Assembly (NCBI RefSeq): GCF_020151015.1
Contig: NZ_CP083746.1
Coordinates: forward strand, 1,065,001 to 1,129,000
Origin: Pseudomonas sp. p1(2021b)
Lineage (GTDB): Bacteria > Pseudomonadota > Gammaproteobacteria > Pseudomonadales > Pseudomonadaceae
Direction of reading: 5' to 3'
Length of the DNA stretch: 64,000 nt
This document shows positions 1 to 9,827 of the stretch, piece after piece; position 1 is the stretch's first letter; each line of letters opens with the position of its first letter. The notes under the pieces are model-generated. The model worked only from the letters and a program-made list of their open reading frames with translations, made no database searches and had not been told where the DNA came from. Position numbers and translations under genes: made by a program.

Positions 1-1
1 C

Positions 2-340
2 GGCACCCAGGCCTTCATGCAGCCCGGTGGCAAGATCGATGCTGGTGAGTCGCCCCAAGCGGCGTTGGTGCGTGAGCTGCATGAGGAGCTGGGGCTGCGG
101 CTGGACCCCACGCAAGCGGTCTATCTTGGTCAGTTCAGCGCACCGGCCGCCAATGAGCCAGGCTTTGAAGTCCAGGCCGAGCTGTTCCGGGTCGACAGCG
201 CCGAGGACGTCGCCCCGGCAGCAGAGATCGAAGAAGTGATCTGGCTGGCCGCTGATCAGGCCCCGGACCTTGAGCTGGCGCCCCTGACCCGCGACCTGAT
301 CCTGCCGCTCTATCGCCAGGCGCTCAACGCACCGCGCTGA
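2..340 (+). CDS. NUDIX hydrolase, 5'-truncated by window edge
   Basis: C-terminal 112 codons of a NUDIX-family phosphohydrolase; the true start lies before the window because the open frame runs to base 2. The NUDIX box is complete near the visible N-terminus: GGKIDAGES, then a helix with RELHEELGL, fitting GX5EX7REUXEEXGU, which binds the divalent metal needed to cleave nucleoside-diphosphate-linked substrates. The substrate cannot be told from this fragment; small one-domain NUDIX proteins cover dNTP, ADP-ribose and CoA pyrophosphatases. Its 3' end overlaps the 3' end of the convergent metR gene by 17 bp. Confidence 0.85.
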   Translation, partial: GTQAFMQPGGKIDAGESPQAALVRELHEELGLRLDPTQAVYLGQFSAPAANEPGFEVQAELFRVDSAEDVAPAAEIEEVIWLAADQAPDLELAPLTRDLILPLYRQALNAPR

Positions 341-1241
341 CGCCGTCGAGGGTCGAGAACGAGGTGTCCTTGGCCGTCAGCAGGAAGTCGCGCATGTACG
401 GCGCATCGAGCATATCGGTGCGCACCGCGGCGTGGAGCGTGGCGAACAGGCCCTTTTCACCCAGCCGCTTGCCCTTGACGTAACCCCGCGAGCTGTACTC
501 GTGCAACGCCCAATGAGGAATGCCGCATACGCCACGGCCGCTGGCCACCAGTTGCATCATCATCACGGTCAGTTCCGAAGTGCGCACCGCAGCCGGCTCG
601 ATATCGGCCGGTTCCAGGAAGCGGGTGAAGATGTCCAGGCGGTCGCGCTCCACCGGGTAGGTGATCAGGGTCTGGTCCAGCAGGTCCTGGGGCACGATAT
701 AGGGCTTGCCGGCCAATGGGTGCTGGTTGGCCACGGCGAGCATCGCCTCGTAGGTGAACAGTGGCACATAGGTGATGCCGGGCAGGTCCACCGGGTCGGA
801 GGTCACCACCAGGTCCAGGTCGCCGCGGGCCAGGGCCGGCAGTGGGGCGAAGGCGAAGCCTGAGGCCAAGTCCAGCTCCACTTCCGGCCAGGCGTCGCGG
901 AACTGGTCGATGGTAGGCATCAGCCACTGGAAGCAACTATGGCATTCGATGGCCATATGCAGACGACCTGCAGTGCCGCCTGCCAGACGTGCGATGTCGC
1001 GTTCCGCACCACGCAGCAGGGGCAGGGTGGCGTCGGCCAGTTGCAGCAGGCGCAGGCCGGCGCTGGTGAAGCGGATCGGCTTGGACTTGCGCACGAACAG
1101 GGTCATGCCCAGGCGCTCTTCCAGTTCCTTGAACTGGTGCGACAGGGCCGACTGGGTCAGGTGCAGGCGTTCGGCGGCTTCCACCAGGCTGTCGGCCTCG
1201 CGCAAGGCATGAAGGGTTTTCAGGTGGCGGATTTCCAGCAC
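324..1241 (-). CDS. metR: LysR-family transcriptional regulator MetR
   Basis: A 305-residue LysR-type regulator. The N-terminal winged helix-turn-helix (HLKTLHALREADSLVEAAE, then LTQSALSHQFKELE) matches MetR, which in Enterobacteria and Pseudomonas activates methionine-synthesis genes such as metE with homocysteine as co-effector. The substrate-binding-like C-terminal domain follows, including IECHSCFQWLMP. I place the start at a GTG (1241) because GGAG lies six bases upstream and VLEIRHLKTL is where MetR proteins begin; an in-frame extension to 1319 would add 26 residues without homology. No methionine genes are adjacent apart from metG 30 kb away. Confidence 0.85.
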   Translation of the reverse strand: MLEIRHLKTLHALREADSLVEAAERLHLTQSALSHQFKELEERLGMTLFVRKSKPIRFTSAGLRLLQLADATLPLLRGAERDIARLAGGTAGRLHMAIECHSCFQWLMPTIDQFRDAWPEVELDLASGFAFAPLPALARGDLDLVVTSDPVDLPGITYVPLFTYEAMLAVANQHPLAGKPYIVPQDLLDQTLITYPVERDRLDIFTRFLEPADIEPAAVRTSELTVMMMQLVASGRGVCGIPHWALHEYSSRGYVKGKRLGEKGLFATLHAAVRTDMLDAPYMRDFLLTAKDTSFSTLDGVSAVR

Positions 1242-1436
1242 AGACGACTCCGGGGGTAACACTGGGTAATGGATGCAGATGCTTGAGTTTCTCTCATGTT
1301 GTGCGTTGCTGTCGAGCACGGTGCAGACGACCGCTCGGCAGCCTTAATCAAACTGTCATGGTTTTGTGGCAGCGCGCTCGAAGGGATTTCATCAGACTCG
1401 CGCTCTACTGGGGATCTGCATTCTGGTGTTTCTTTC
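1242..1436. promoter_or_regulatory. Divergent intergenic region between metR and the alpha/beta hydrolase
   Basis: This 195-bp gap must hold the promoters of metR (leftward) and the hydrolase gene (rightward). LysR regulators often act on divergent neighbours, so a MetR site here is possible, but I could not single out a convincing operator or -35/-10 pair. Confidence 0.35.
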
Positions 1437-2435
1437 ATGCGGGCTTTATTGGTCTTTTTATTCTTGTTGATCAGCGTGCCGGCCGCTGCAACGGCGCAGC
1501 GCTGCGACGCCCAGGTGCCGGTGCAACGGGCCGAGCTGGGCGAGCTGAGCGTGGTCTACCAAAGCGTCGGTGCGCCGTCGGACCCTGTATTGCTGCTGGT
1601 CATGGGCTTGGGGGGGCAGTTGATCCATTGGCCCGACGATGTGGTCGAGGCTTTGTGCCGACAGGGTTTTCGCGTCATCCGTTACGACAATCGCGATGTC
1701 GGCCTGTCGCGCTGGAATCAAACGCCGGCCTCGGCCAACCTGACCGTCGAATTGCTGCGCTACAAGCTGGGGCTGCCGGTGGCCGCGCCCTACACCTTGA
1801 CCGACATGGCCAGCGACGGCTTGCGGCTCATGGATGTGCTGCACGTCGAGCAGTTCCATGTACTGGGGGTCAGCATGGGTGGCATGATCGCCCAGCACCT
1901 GGCGGCCATGGCCCCGGAGCGTGTACGCAGTTTGACGCTGATGATGTCCAGTTCCGGCGATGAGGGCTTGCCGGCGCCCAGCCCGGCGCTGGTGCAACTA
2001 TTGGCGCGTCGCGATGCGCCCAACCGGGCTATCGCCATCGAGCACCAGGCCGACCTGCTGGCCGCCTTGGGCAGCCCCGATATCGCCGACGAGCGCGCAG
2101 CGTTGCTGCAACAGGCTGCGGATGCCTATGACCGGGCCTTCAACCCGGACGGCGTCAAGCGCCAGATCATGGCGATCCTCGCCGAGCCGAGCCGGGTGGC
2201 GCTGCTCAACCAACTGCGCGTGCCGACGTTGGTGGTGCACGGCACGGCCGATCCGCTGTTGCCGGTGATGCATGGGGTGCACCTGGCGGCGCATATCCAG
2301 GGCAGCCAATTGAGATTGATTCCGGGCCTGGCCCATCGCTTCCAAGAGCCGTTCAAGGGGCCGTTGCTGGCGGCGGTACTGCCGTATCTGCAATCCCATC
2401 GCGAAGCGCCGAGGCATGTGGCAGGGCTTCTGTAA
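1437..2435 (+). CDS. Secreted alpha/beta-fold hydrolase
   Basis: A 332-residue alpha/beta hydrolase with a probable Sec signal peptide ([20 protein letters not shown], cleaved near residue 20), so probably periplasmic or exported. The nucleophile elbow is GVSMGG, the oxyanion segment LLVMGLGGQ, and the remaining triad candidates are Asp in HGTADPLLP and His in PGLAHRF. The family covers lipases, esterases and C-C hydrolases; the substrate is not predictable. The ATG at 1437 is preferred over an in-frame codon at 1296 because it places the signal peptide at the N-terminus. A REP pair follows the stop codon. Confidence 0.8.
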   Translation: MRALLVFLFLLISVPAAATAQRCDAQVPVQRAELGELSVVYQSVGAPSDPVLLLVMGLGGQLIHWPDDVVEALCRQGFRVIRYDNRDVGLSRWNQTPASANLTVELLRYKLGLPVAAPYTLTDMASDGLRLMDVLHVEQFHVLGVSMGGMIAQHLAAMAPERVRSLTLMMSSSGDEGLPAPSPALVQLLARRDAPNRAIAIEHQADLLAALGSPDIADERAALLQQAADAYDRAFNPDGVKRQIMAILAEPSRVALLNQLRVPTLVVHGTADPLLPVMHGVHLAAHIQGSQLRLIPGLAHRFQEPFKGPLLAAVLPYLQSHREAPRHVAGLL

Positions 2436-2453
2436 CCGGACCGTCACAGACCC

Positions 2454-2550
2454 TGTAGGAGCGGGCTTGTCCCGCGATTAGGCCGGGCCTGATATCACCG
2501 TCGCCTGGCAAGGGCTTCGCCCTTGATCGCGGGACAAGCCCGCTCCTACA
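2454..2550. repeat. Inverted REP pair
   Basis: Two opposed Pseudomonas REP units: TGTAGGAGCGGGCTTG...CCCGCGAT at 2454-2478 and its reverse complement at 2526-2550, with an inner inverted repeat around CAAGGGCTTCGCCCTTG. It sits between two converging 3' ends, the classic REP location, and may act as a 3' border or mRNA stabiliser. Confidence 0.9.
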
Positions 2551-2594
2551 AGTGGCTTGTGCCACGATTGGGCCGCAGCGCGGCCCGAGGTGTT

Positions 2595-2930
2595 TCAGTG
2601 AAAGCGCATCCACAAAGTGACCAACACCGTCGCAGCCACCAGCCAGGCCACTGTGGCCAGGGCCAGCGAGGCCTCCAGGCGCATTCTGTCGACCAGCACG
2701 TACAATGCCGCCAGGTAGATGAAATAGGGAATGATCGACCACATGCCGAACAGGATGGTGGTCTTCAGGTCCGCCAATGACCGGCCTTTACCGACGATGT
2801 AATGCGCGATCAGGGCGAAGGTCGGAAACAGCGGTACCAACCCGGCGATGTAGTAGTTGCGCGTCTTGGAAAGAATGGCCAGGAGCACCACGACGGCGGC
2901 GCCCAGGCTGGCCTTGAGTATCAGGTCCAT
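2595..2930 (-). CDS. glpM: Inner-membrane protein GlpM
   Basis: A 111-residue protein that is almost entirely hydrophobic, with about four membrane segments (residues 3-20, 27-45, 58-80, 88-107) joined by short charged loops such as KTRNYY and GKGRSLADLK. Length and sequence fit GlpM, a small Pseudomonas inner-membrane protein first linked to alginate production; its biochemical role is unknown. It lies 14 bp downstream of aauR on the same strand, so it may be read through from aauSR, and about 7 kb from the glp genes. Confidence 0.75.
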   Translation of the reverse strand: MDLILKASLGAAVVVLLAILSKTRNYYIAGLVPLFPTFALIAHYIVGKGRSLADLKTTILFGMWSIIPYFIYLAALYVLVDRMRLEASLALATVAWLVAATVLVTLWMRFH

Positions 2931-2944
2931 TGGCGTTCCTTGGT

Positions 2945-4270
2945 TCAGCTCAGGCCGTATTTCTTCACTTTGTCGAACAGCGTGGTCTTGGCCATGCCCA
3001 ACTCCTGGCTGGCCTGGCTGAGGTTGCCGCCGGTGCGTTGCAGGGCGTCACTGAGCAGGTTGCGCTCGAAGGCTTCCACTGCCTCGGCGAACCCCAGCCC
3101 TTGGCTGGCGCCGCCCGCGCTTTTCTTGAAGGCCGGCAGGCCAAGGGCATGGCGCTCGGCGACGTTGCGCAGCTCACGCACATTACCTGGCCAGTCGTGG
3201 GCCATCAGCCGCGACACGGTCTGGCTGTCGAGCTCCGGCACTTCGCGGTCGAAGCGCAAGGCCGACTGCTGGAGGAAGTGCTCGAACAGTTGCAGGATGT
3301 CTTCGCGGCGCTCGCGCAAGGGCGGCAGTTCCAGGGTGACCACGTTCAGGCGGTAGTACAGGTCGCTGCGGAACTGGCCGGTCTGGCCCATGGCGTCCAG
3401 GTCCGATTTGGTGGCGGCGATCACCCGGCAGTCCACCGGGATGCTCTGGTTCGAGCCCAGGCGTTCCAGGGTACGCTCTTGCAGCACGCGCAACAGCTTG
3501 ATCTGCAGGTTGATCGGCATGCTCTCCACTTCATCGAGGAACAGCGTGCCGCCATTGGCATGCTCGATCTTGCCGATACGCCGCTTGCCGGCACCGGTGA
3601 AGGCGTTGGCTTCATGGCCGAAGATCTCGCTTTCGAACAGGTTCTCCGGCAGGCCACCGCAATTGAGCGCAACGAAGGGCTGGCCCTGGCGCCGGCTGAA
3701 ATCGTGCAGGCAGCGGGCGACCAGTTCCTTGCCGGTACCGGTTTCGCCTTCGATGAGCACGTTGGCCGAGGTATCGGCGACATTGGCGATCAGTTCGCGC
3801 AGATTCTGCATGGCCGCAGAGCGGCCGATGATGCGGCCCTCGAGGGTGCTCTGGCCAGCCAGCTGGCGCCGCAGGGCATGCACTTCACGAGACAGGCCGC
3901 GTTGCTCCAGGGCGCGGCGCACCACCTCCACCAGGCGCTCCGGGGAGAACGGTTTCTCCATGAAGTCGTAGGCGCCGTTGCGCATGGCACCGACGGCCAT
4001 GTCGATATCGCCGTGGCCGGTGATCAGCACCACGGGCAGGCTGCGATCGCGCGCCTTGAGGCGGCCGAGCAGTTCCAGGCCATCCATGCCTGGCAGGCGG
4101 ATGTCGCTGACGACGATACCGGCGAAATCGTCGCCGATGCGTTCCAACGCCTGTTCGGCGCTGCCCACGCCTTCGCAGGCGATGTCCTCCAGTGCCAGTG
4201 CCTGCTGGCAACCCAGCAGCACGTGGGGGTCGTCTTCGACGATCAGGACGGTCAAGGGTGCTTGGTTCAT
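2945..4270 (-). CDS. aauR: Sigma-54-dependent response regulator AauR (DctD/NtrC type)
   Basis: A 441-residue NtrC-class activator. Receiver domain at residues 7-120, with acidic pocket VEDD and phospho-acceptor Asp56 in [15 protein letters not shown]+ domain with Walker A GETGTGKE and Walker [13 protein letters not shown]-terminal Fis-type helix-turn-helix ([26 protein letters not shown]). Its position beside the acidic amino-acid transporter identifies it as AauR, which with AauS activates Glu/Asp/Gln/Asn uptake in P. putida. DctD is a close paralogue and automated tools may use that name. The sigma-54 contact loop reads NAFTGA rather than GAFTGA. Thirteen bases separate it from the kinase gene, so they form one operon. 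Confidence 0.88.
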   Translation of the reverse strand: MNQAPLTVLIVEDDPHVLLGCQQALALEDIACEGVGSAEQALERIGDDFAGIVVSDIRLPGMDGLELLGRLKARDRSLPVVLITGHGDIDMAVGAMRNGAYDFMEKPFSPERLVEVVRRALEQRGLSREVHALRRQLAGQSTLEGRIIGRSAAMQNLRELIANVADTSANVLIEGETGTGKELVARCLHDFSRRQGQPFVALNCGGLPENLFESEIFGHEANAFTGAGKRRIGKIEHANGGTLFLDEVESMPINLQIKLLRVLQERTLERLGSNQSIPVDCRVIAATKSDLDAMGQTGQFRSDLYYRLNVVTLELPPLRERREDILQLFEHFLQQSALRFDREVPELDSQTVSRLMAHDWPGNVRELRNVAERHALGLPAFKKSAGGASQGLGFAEAVEAFERNLLSDALQRTGGNLSQASQELGMAKTTLFDKVKKYGLS

Positions 4271-4283
4271 GGGGACCCTTTAT

Positions 4284-6188
4284 TCATAGTGGTTCAGCCG
4301 ATGTGCCGGTGGGCGTGACCAGGGGCAGGGCGAGGACGAAGGCGGTACCGCCGCTGGCGGGATGCTCGACGCCCAGGGACCCCTTGGCGGCGGCGGCAAG
4401 GCTCGCCGACAGGGTCAGGCCCAGGCCCAGGCCATGCTCGCCGGGTTTGGTGGTGAAGAAGGGTTCGAACAGGTGCTTGCGAGCCTCGGCATCGATGCCA
4501 TGGCCATTGTCGCGCACCCGCAGGCGGTATTTGTCGCCTTGTATTTCGCCTTCCAGCCAGAGCTGTGGTTGGGGCTGGCTGGCCATGGCGTCCAGGGCAT
4601 TGCCGATCAGGTTGACCAGGATCTGCTCCAGGCGAGTCTGGTCGATGGCCAGTAGCTGGTCGTCGAACTGGCGATGCAATTGCAGGTTGCAGCGGGCGAT
4701 GCGGTTGCCCAGCACCTGCAGGCTGGCCTCCACGGCCTTGTGGAGCGAGGCCTGGCCGCTGTCGTCGCCGCGCCGGGCGAAAGAGCGCAGGCTGGCGGTG
4801 ATACGCCCCATGCGGTCGATCAGGTCGTTCATGGTGCGCAGGTTGGTACTGGCGGTTTCCAGGGCGCCGCGTTCGAGGAAGCGCACGGTGTTGCCCGACA
4901 ATGTCCGCAGGGCGGCCAGCGGCTGGTTGAGCTCGTGGGCGATGCTGGTGGACATCTGCCCGATGGCCGCCAGCTTGCCGGCCTGGACCAGTTCGTCCTG
5001 GGCGTGACGCAAGGTCTGTTCGGCATGTCGCCGCTCGCGTATCTGCCCCTTCAGGCGTTCGTTGCTGGCGCGCAGGTCGGCGGTGCGCTCGGCGATGCGC
5101 CGCTCCAGCTGGCTGTTGGCTTCTTCCAGGGCTTCGCGGGCGGCCAGGCGGGTGGCGATTACCTTGCGCCGTTCGTTCCAGGCGATGGCCAGGATCGTCA
5201 GCAGGGCGAAGGCCACGCCCACCAGGATGCCCTGTACCATGGATTCGCGGTGCAGGTCCTGCAGCGGCGTGAGCAGGGTGAAATGCCAGGGGGTATCGAC
5301 CAGGCGCCGGGTCTGGGCCAGGTAGGCCATGTTCTGGGGTTTGCCCTGGCCGCTTTCGCTGTTGGCCGGGAAGGTGAGCTTTTCTATGCCGTCGGCCAGG
5401 GTTTCGCGGGCCAAGGGTTGCAACTCGTTCAGCGGCCACCAGTAGTATTGCAGGCTGCGCGCCAGGCGCTCCTTGATCTGCGGGGTGAGCGGGCGTACCG
5501 ACTTGAGCCGGCGGGCCGGGTCGCTGGAGAGGATGATGATGCCGTTCTCGTCACTGACGAACGCCTCCAGGCGTGCCCGTTGCCAGCGCTCCTCGAGGGT
5601 GTCCAGGCGCACCTTGATCACCGCCACGCCGATGATCTTGCCGTGCTCCTCCAGCCCGTGGGCGAGGTAGTAGCCGGCTTCGCCGGTGGTGCTGCCGATG
5701 CCATAGAAGCGGCCAGGCTCGCCGCGCACGGCGTCCTGGAAATAGGCGCGGAACGACAGGTCCTCGCCCAGGAAGGAGTCGGCGTCGCGCCAGTTGCTGG
5801 TGGCTTGGACCCGGCCGCTGGTGTCGAGTACGAAGATGGCCCGGCTGCGGCTGCGGCGGTTCAGGCCTTCGAGGTATTCATTGACGGTCTGGCGATAACC
5901 TCCGTCGGGGTCGGTGAGCAGGCGCGAGACGCTGTCTTCGAGCTCCAGCAAGCTCGGCAGGTAGGTGTACTTGCTGATTTCGCTCTCGACCGTGCGTGCA
6001 TGCAGCTCGAGCTGGCGCTCGCCGTTTTCGCTCAGGGTGCGGATGCCGTTGCTCTCGCTGATCAGGTAGCCGGCCAGGCCCAGGCCGACCATCAACAGGA
6101 TGATCAGCGGCGGCAGCAGCAATTGGCGAATCAGGCGGGATTTCACGACAGGTTGGGCAGGGCGAAGGAGCGAGGGGTCGCATTTCAT
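4284..6188 (-). CDS. aauS: Sensor histidine kinase AauS (DctB type)
   Basis: A 634-residue membrane kinase. A membrane segment at about 19-39 (LLLPPLIILLMVGLGLAGYL) is followed by a periplasmic double-Cache ligand domain (about 45-310), a second membrane segment near 320-340, a coiled coil (EEANSQLERRIAERTADLRA), HisKA with phospho-acceptor His in SIAHELNQPLAAL, and an HATPase domain with NLIGNALDA, DNGHGID and GLGLGLTLS. Cache kinases of this type sense dicarboxylates or acidic amino acids; partner and neighbours point to glutamate/aspartate. I chose ATG 6188, since an upstream in-frame extension would add 36 low-complexity residues. It is 64 bp from the end of aatP. Confidence 0.86.
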   Translation of the reverse strand: MKCDPSLLRPAQPVVKSRLIRQLLLPPLIILLMVGLGLAGYLISESNGIRTLSENGERQLELHARTVESEISKYTYLPSLLELEDSVSRLLTDPDGGYRQTVNEYLEGLNRRSRSRAIFVLDTSGRVQATSNWRDADSFLGEDLSFRAYFQDAVRGEPGRFYGIGSTTGEAGYYLAHGLEEHGKIIGVAVIKVRLDTLEERWQRARLEAFVSDENGIIILSSDPARRLKSVRPLTPQIKERLARSLQYYWWPLNELQPLARETLADGIEKLTFPANSESGQGKPQNMAYLAQTRRLVDTPWHFTLLTPLQDLHRESMVQGILVGVAFALLTILAIAWNERRKVIATRLAAREALEEANSQLERRIAERTADLRASNERLKGQIRERRHAEQTLRHAQDELVQAGKLAAIGQMSTSIAHELNQPLAALRTLSGNTVRFLERGALETASTNLRTMNDLIDRMGRITASLRSFARRGDDSGQASLHKAVEASLQVLGNRIARCNLQLHRQFDDQLLAIDQTRLEQILVNLIGNALDAMASQPQPQLWLEGEIQGDKYRLRVRDNGHGIDAEARKHLFEPFFTTKPGEHGLGLGLTLSASLAAAAKGSLGVEHPASGGTAFVLALPLVTPTGTSAEPL

Positions 6189-6252
6189 CACAGTGGCCTT
6201 GTCACGACCAGCGTCCGCTGCCCGGATGCACCGGGCAGCGGCGCGAGCCGAC

Positions 6253-6983
<731 letters not shown>

Positions 6984-6987
<4 letters not shown>

Positions 6988-7655
6988 ACGGCGATCCTTT
7001 TTTGCAGGCGCTTGACCAGCCACGAAGCGGAGAAGCTGATGAGGAAGTAGACGACACCGGCGAAGATCAGGAACTCATGGGAGCGCCCGATGATGTCGCC
7101 GTTGGAGCGGGCCGAGTTGAGGAAGTCCACCAGGCCTACGGTGTAGACCAGCGAGGTGTCCTGGAACAGGATGATGCTCTGTTGCAGCAGCAGCGGCGTC
7201 ATCTTGCGGAAGGCCTGGGGCAGGATGATCAGGCGCATGGTCTGGCCATAGGTCATGCCCAGTGCCTGCGCGGCACCCATCTGGCCCTTGGAGATCGACT
7301 GCACGCCGGCACGCACGATTTCGCAGAAGTACGCGGCTTCGAACATCATGAACGCCACCACGCAGGAGGTGAACGCGCCCACCGGAGTGTCTTCGCCGGT
7401 GATCCAGCGCAGCACGAACGGTACCGCCAGGTAGAACCAGGTGATCACCAGCAGCAGCGGGATGGAGCGGAAATAGTTGACGTAGGCGCCGGCCAGGTTC
7501 GACAGCAGCTTGCTCGACGACAGGCGCATCAGTGCCAGGATAGTGCCCAGCACGATGCCGCCGACCACGCCCATGACCATCAGTTGCAGGGTCATTACCA
7601 TGCCTTCCCAGAGGGCGGGCAGGGCGGGGATGATTTCGCTGAAATCCATGTCCAT
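6984..7655 (-). CDS. aatM: Glutamate/aspartate ABC transporter permease AatM
   Basis: A 223-residue inner-membrane permease of the His/Glu/Gln/Arg family (GltK type) with about five membrane spans. The EAA loop that docks the ATPase is [30 protein letters not shown]. The gene abuts aatQ with no gap and overlaps aatP by four bases. Confidence 0.92.
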
Positions 7656-8402
7656 TTACTTGCCCCCCACGGAAATCAGGCCCGGTACCGAGACTTTCTT
7701 CTCGATCAGGCGCATGAACAGCATCAGGCCCATGTTCAGGGTGAAGTAGATCAGCGTGGCCAGGGTGAAGGCCTCGAACAGGTTGGCCGAAAACTCGGCG
7801 GTCTGCTTGGTTTGCGCCAGCAACTCCATCAGGCCGATCAGCGAGGCCACCGAGGAGTTCTTGAACACGTTCAAAAACTCCGAAGTGAGCGGTGGGATGA
7901 TGATCCGATAGGCCTGGGGCAGCAGCACGTTCATGTAGATCTGCGGCAGGCTGAAGCCCAGCGCCCGGCCGGCCGACTCCTGCCCACGGGGCAGGGCCTG
8001 GATACCGGTGCGCACCTGTTCGCAGACCCGCGCGGCGGTGAACAGGCCCAGGCAGATGACCACGCTGATCAAGGCCGAAGTGGTCGGGTTCAGGTCCTGC
8101 TTGAACCATTCCTGCAGGCCTTCGGGCAGCAGGTCGGGTACCAGGAAGTACCAGATGAACAGCTGCACCAGCAGCGGTACGTTGCGGAACAGCTCCACAT
8201 AGGCGGTGGCGATGCCTGATACCAGGCGGTTCGGCACGGTGCGCATCACACCGAGCAGCGAGCCCAGCAACAAGGCGATGATCCAGGCGGAGATGGCGAT
8301 GGCGATGGTCCAGCCCAGACCGGCGATGTACCAGTCCAGGTAGGTTTCGCTACCCACGCCGGTGGACTTGAAGAACACGCCCCAGTCCCAGTTGTAATTC
8401 AT
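7656..8402 (-). CDS. aatQ: Glutamate/aspartate ABC transporter permease AatQ
   Basis: A 248-residue permease of the GltJ type. It has an N-terminal periplasmic or amphipathic segment (NYNWDWGVFFKSTG) typical of GltJ proteins, then about five membrane helices and an EAA loop (LPRGQESAGRALGFSLPQIY). It pairs with AatM as the heterodimeric channel. It lies 145 bp after aatJ, the gap holding a strong hairpin. Confidence 0.92.
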   Translation of the reverse strand: MNYNWDWGVFFKSTGVGSETYLDWYIAGLGWTIAIAISAWIIALLLGSLLGVMRTVPNRLVSGIATAYVELFRNVPLLVQLFIWYFLVPDLLPEGLQEWFKQDLNPTTSALISVVICLGLFTAARVCEQVRTGIQALPRGQESAGRALGFSLPQIYMNVLLPQAYRIIIPPLTSEFLNVFKNSSVASLIGLMELLAQTKQTAEFSANLFEAFTLATLIYFTLNMGLMLFMRLIEKKVSVPGLISVGGK

Positions 8403-8444
8403 CGGGATTTCCCCTCAGACGGTTGTTTCACGGGCACCTTCGAG

Positions 8445-8473
8445 CAACCGAGGGCGGCGAGCGCCCTCGGTTG
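8445..8473 (-). terminator. Intra-operon hairpin between aatJ and aatQ
   Basis: Perfect 11-bp inverted repeat CAACCGAGGGC / GCCCTCGGTTG with a short loop and no long T-run. Such hairpins after binding-protein genes commonly give partial termination or 3' mRNA protection, so that more binding protein than permease is made. Confidence 0.65.
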
Positions 8474-8547
8474 AAAGGTTAGACACTAATGAGTGGCCTG
8501 TCGGGTTGATTACGGCTCGGCTCGAGCCCCCGGCCACTGGCTGAGGT

Positions 8548-9468
8548 TCAGGACTTCTTCTCGTCCGCTGCCTTGTCGGTCGGCTCGGCGATCAGTTTTT
8601 TCAGCTCTTCGCTCATCGGGAAGTTCAGGTTCAGGCCTTTTGGCGGGATCGGCTGCTGGAACCACTTCTCGTAGCTCTTGTTGACTTCGCCCGACTTGAA
8701 ATAGGCGATGATGGCGTCATCGACCGCTTTCTTGAACGCCTCGTCACCCTTGCGCACCATGCAGCCGTAGATCTCGTAGGACTGCGGCGTGCCGGTGATG
8801 ACCCAGTCGGCAGGCTTGCGTGCCTTGGCCATTTCGCCGGCCAGCAGGGCGTCGTCCATCATGAAGGCCACGGCGCGGCCGCTTTCGAGCATGTTGAAGG
8901 CTTCACCGTGGTCTTTTGCGGAGATCACGTTCATCTTCATCTGCTTGTCGGCGTTCATCGCCTTGAGGATGCGCTCGGACGTGGTGCCGGCGGTGGTCAC
9001 CACGTTCTTGCCGGCCAGGTCCGGGAAGTCCTTGTAGGCCGGTTGACCGTCCTTGACCTTGGTCAGCAGGCGGGTACCGACTTCGAAGATGCCCACCGAG
9101 AAGCCGACCTGTTGCTGGCGCTCGACGTTGTTGGTGGTGGAGCCGCACTCCAGGTCCACGGTGCCGTTCTGCACCAGCGGGATGCGGGTCTGGGAGGTGA
9201 CGAGGTTGTAGCGCACCTTCAGGTCAGGCACGTTGAGCTGTTTCTTCAGCGCTTCGACGACGGCCAGCTGGATGTCGTGGGAGTAGCCCACGGGCTGTGG
9301 CTTGCCTGCCAGGTAGGAAAACGGAATGGAGGAGTCGCGGTGGCCCAGGGTGATGGTGCCCGAATCCTTGATCTTCTTCAGGGTGCCGGTCAGCTCTTCG
9401 GCCATGGCCGGCGAAGCGATGACCGCAGCCGCGATGGCGGCGCCCAACAGTTGACGAACGATACGCAT
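8548..9468 (-). CDS. aatJ: Glutamate/aspartate periplasmic binding protein AatJ
   Basis: A 306-residue solute-binding protein of family 3. Signal peptide MRIVRQLLGAAIAAAVIASPAMA (cleavage near residue 23), then two lobes with typical motifs HRDSSIPFSY, NGTVDLECGSTTNNVERQQQV and FNMLESGRAVAFMMDD. It delivers acidic amino acids and probably their amides to AatQM. The start is ATG 9468 with GAGG a few bases upstream. It is the first gene of aatJQMP, downstream of a sigma-54 promoter and probable AauR sites. Confidence 0.93.
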   Translation of the reverse strand: MRIVRQLLGAAIAAAVIASPAMAEELTGTLKKIKDSGTITLGHRDSSIPFSYLAGKPQPVGYSHDIQLAVVEALKKQLNVPDLKVRYNLVTSQTRIPLVQNGTVDLECGSTTNNVERQQQVGFSVGIFEVGTRLLTKVKDGQPAYKDFPDLAGKNVVTTAGTTSERILKAMNADKQMKMNVISAKDHGEAFNMLESGRAVAFMMDDALLAGEMAKARKPADWVITGTPQSYEIYGCMVRKGDEAFKKAVDDAIIAYFKSGEVNKSYEKWFQQPIPPKGLNLNFPMSEELKKLIAEPTDKAADEKKS

Positions 9469-9565
9469 CAAATTTTCCTCGACGTTGTTTTTTTTATGGA
9501 GCCGTTGGCGGACTCTTCGTTCTACGAATACAACAGAAGCGGGTGCATTCGGCTACTGAGTGTAG

Positions 9566-9581
9566 AGCATGAGTCGTGCCA
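9566..9581 (-). promoter_or_regulatory. Sigma-54 (-24/-12) promoter of aatJQMP
   Basis: On the minus strand the sequence reads TGGCACG-ACTC-ATGC, matching the RpoN consensus TGGCACG-N4-TTGCW at all but one position, with correct GG/GC spacing. It lies about 98 bp before the aatJ start codon. AauR, a sigma-54 activator, is encoded in the same cluster, which supports function. Confidence 0.82.
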
Positions 9582-9658
9582 AGCTCTGAGATTGATAGTA
9601 AAGGCCCGAAATGTCAGGGGATGAATCTTTTTTGACGTTTGCGCGCGGGTGTGATGCG

Positions 9659-9703
9659 TACGGTTTTCCGAATAGCGTCGATGACGCCGTTCGGAAAACC
9701 GAA
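9659..9703. promoter_or_regulatory. Tandem AauR-type upstream activator sites
   Basis: Two palindromes: TACGGTTTTCCGAA (9659-9672) and TTCGGAAAACCGAA (9690-9703), the second a perfect TTCGG-N4-CCGAA. I recall this motif as the published AauR recognition sequence. They are 31 bp apart centre to centre (about three helical turns) and 80-120 bp upstream of the -24/-12 promoter, the normal place for an NtrC-type enhancer. From 9704 to the glpD stop at 9828 I see no further feature. Confidence 0.78.
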
Positions 9704-9827
9704 CGATAGGGCTGCTGGTGGTATTAACGCGATCGCCCAGCAGGCGCTCATCGAACCACAGGACAGACTGCTCTCCAGGGCCGTTGTGCTTTATCCGACA
9801 GCTTCGAGCGGCCCCACCAGCTTGCTG

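Noticed and set aside
2454..2550. Possible terminator or small RNA downstream of the alpha/beta hydrolase gene
   Set aside because: The sequence is an inverted REP pair identical in type to others in the window and has no T-run.
3570..3620. Possible frameshift or damage in AauR because of the atypical NAFTGA loop
   Set aside because: The frame is continuous and flanking AAA+ motifs are normal, so it is a substitution rather than a defect.
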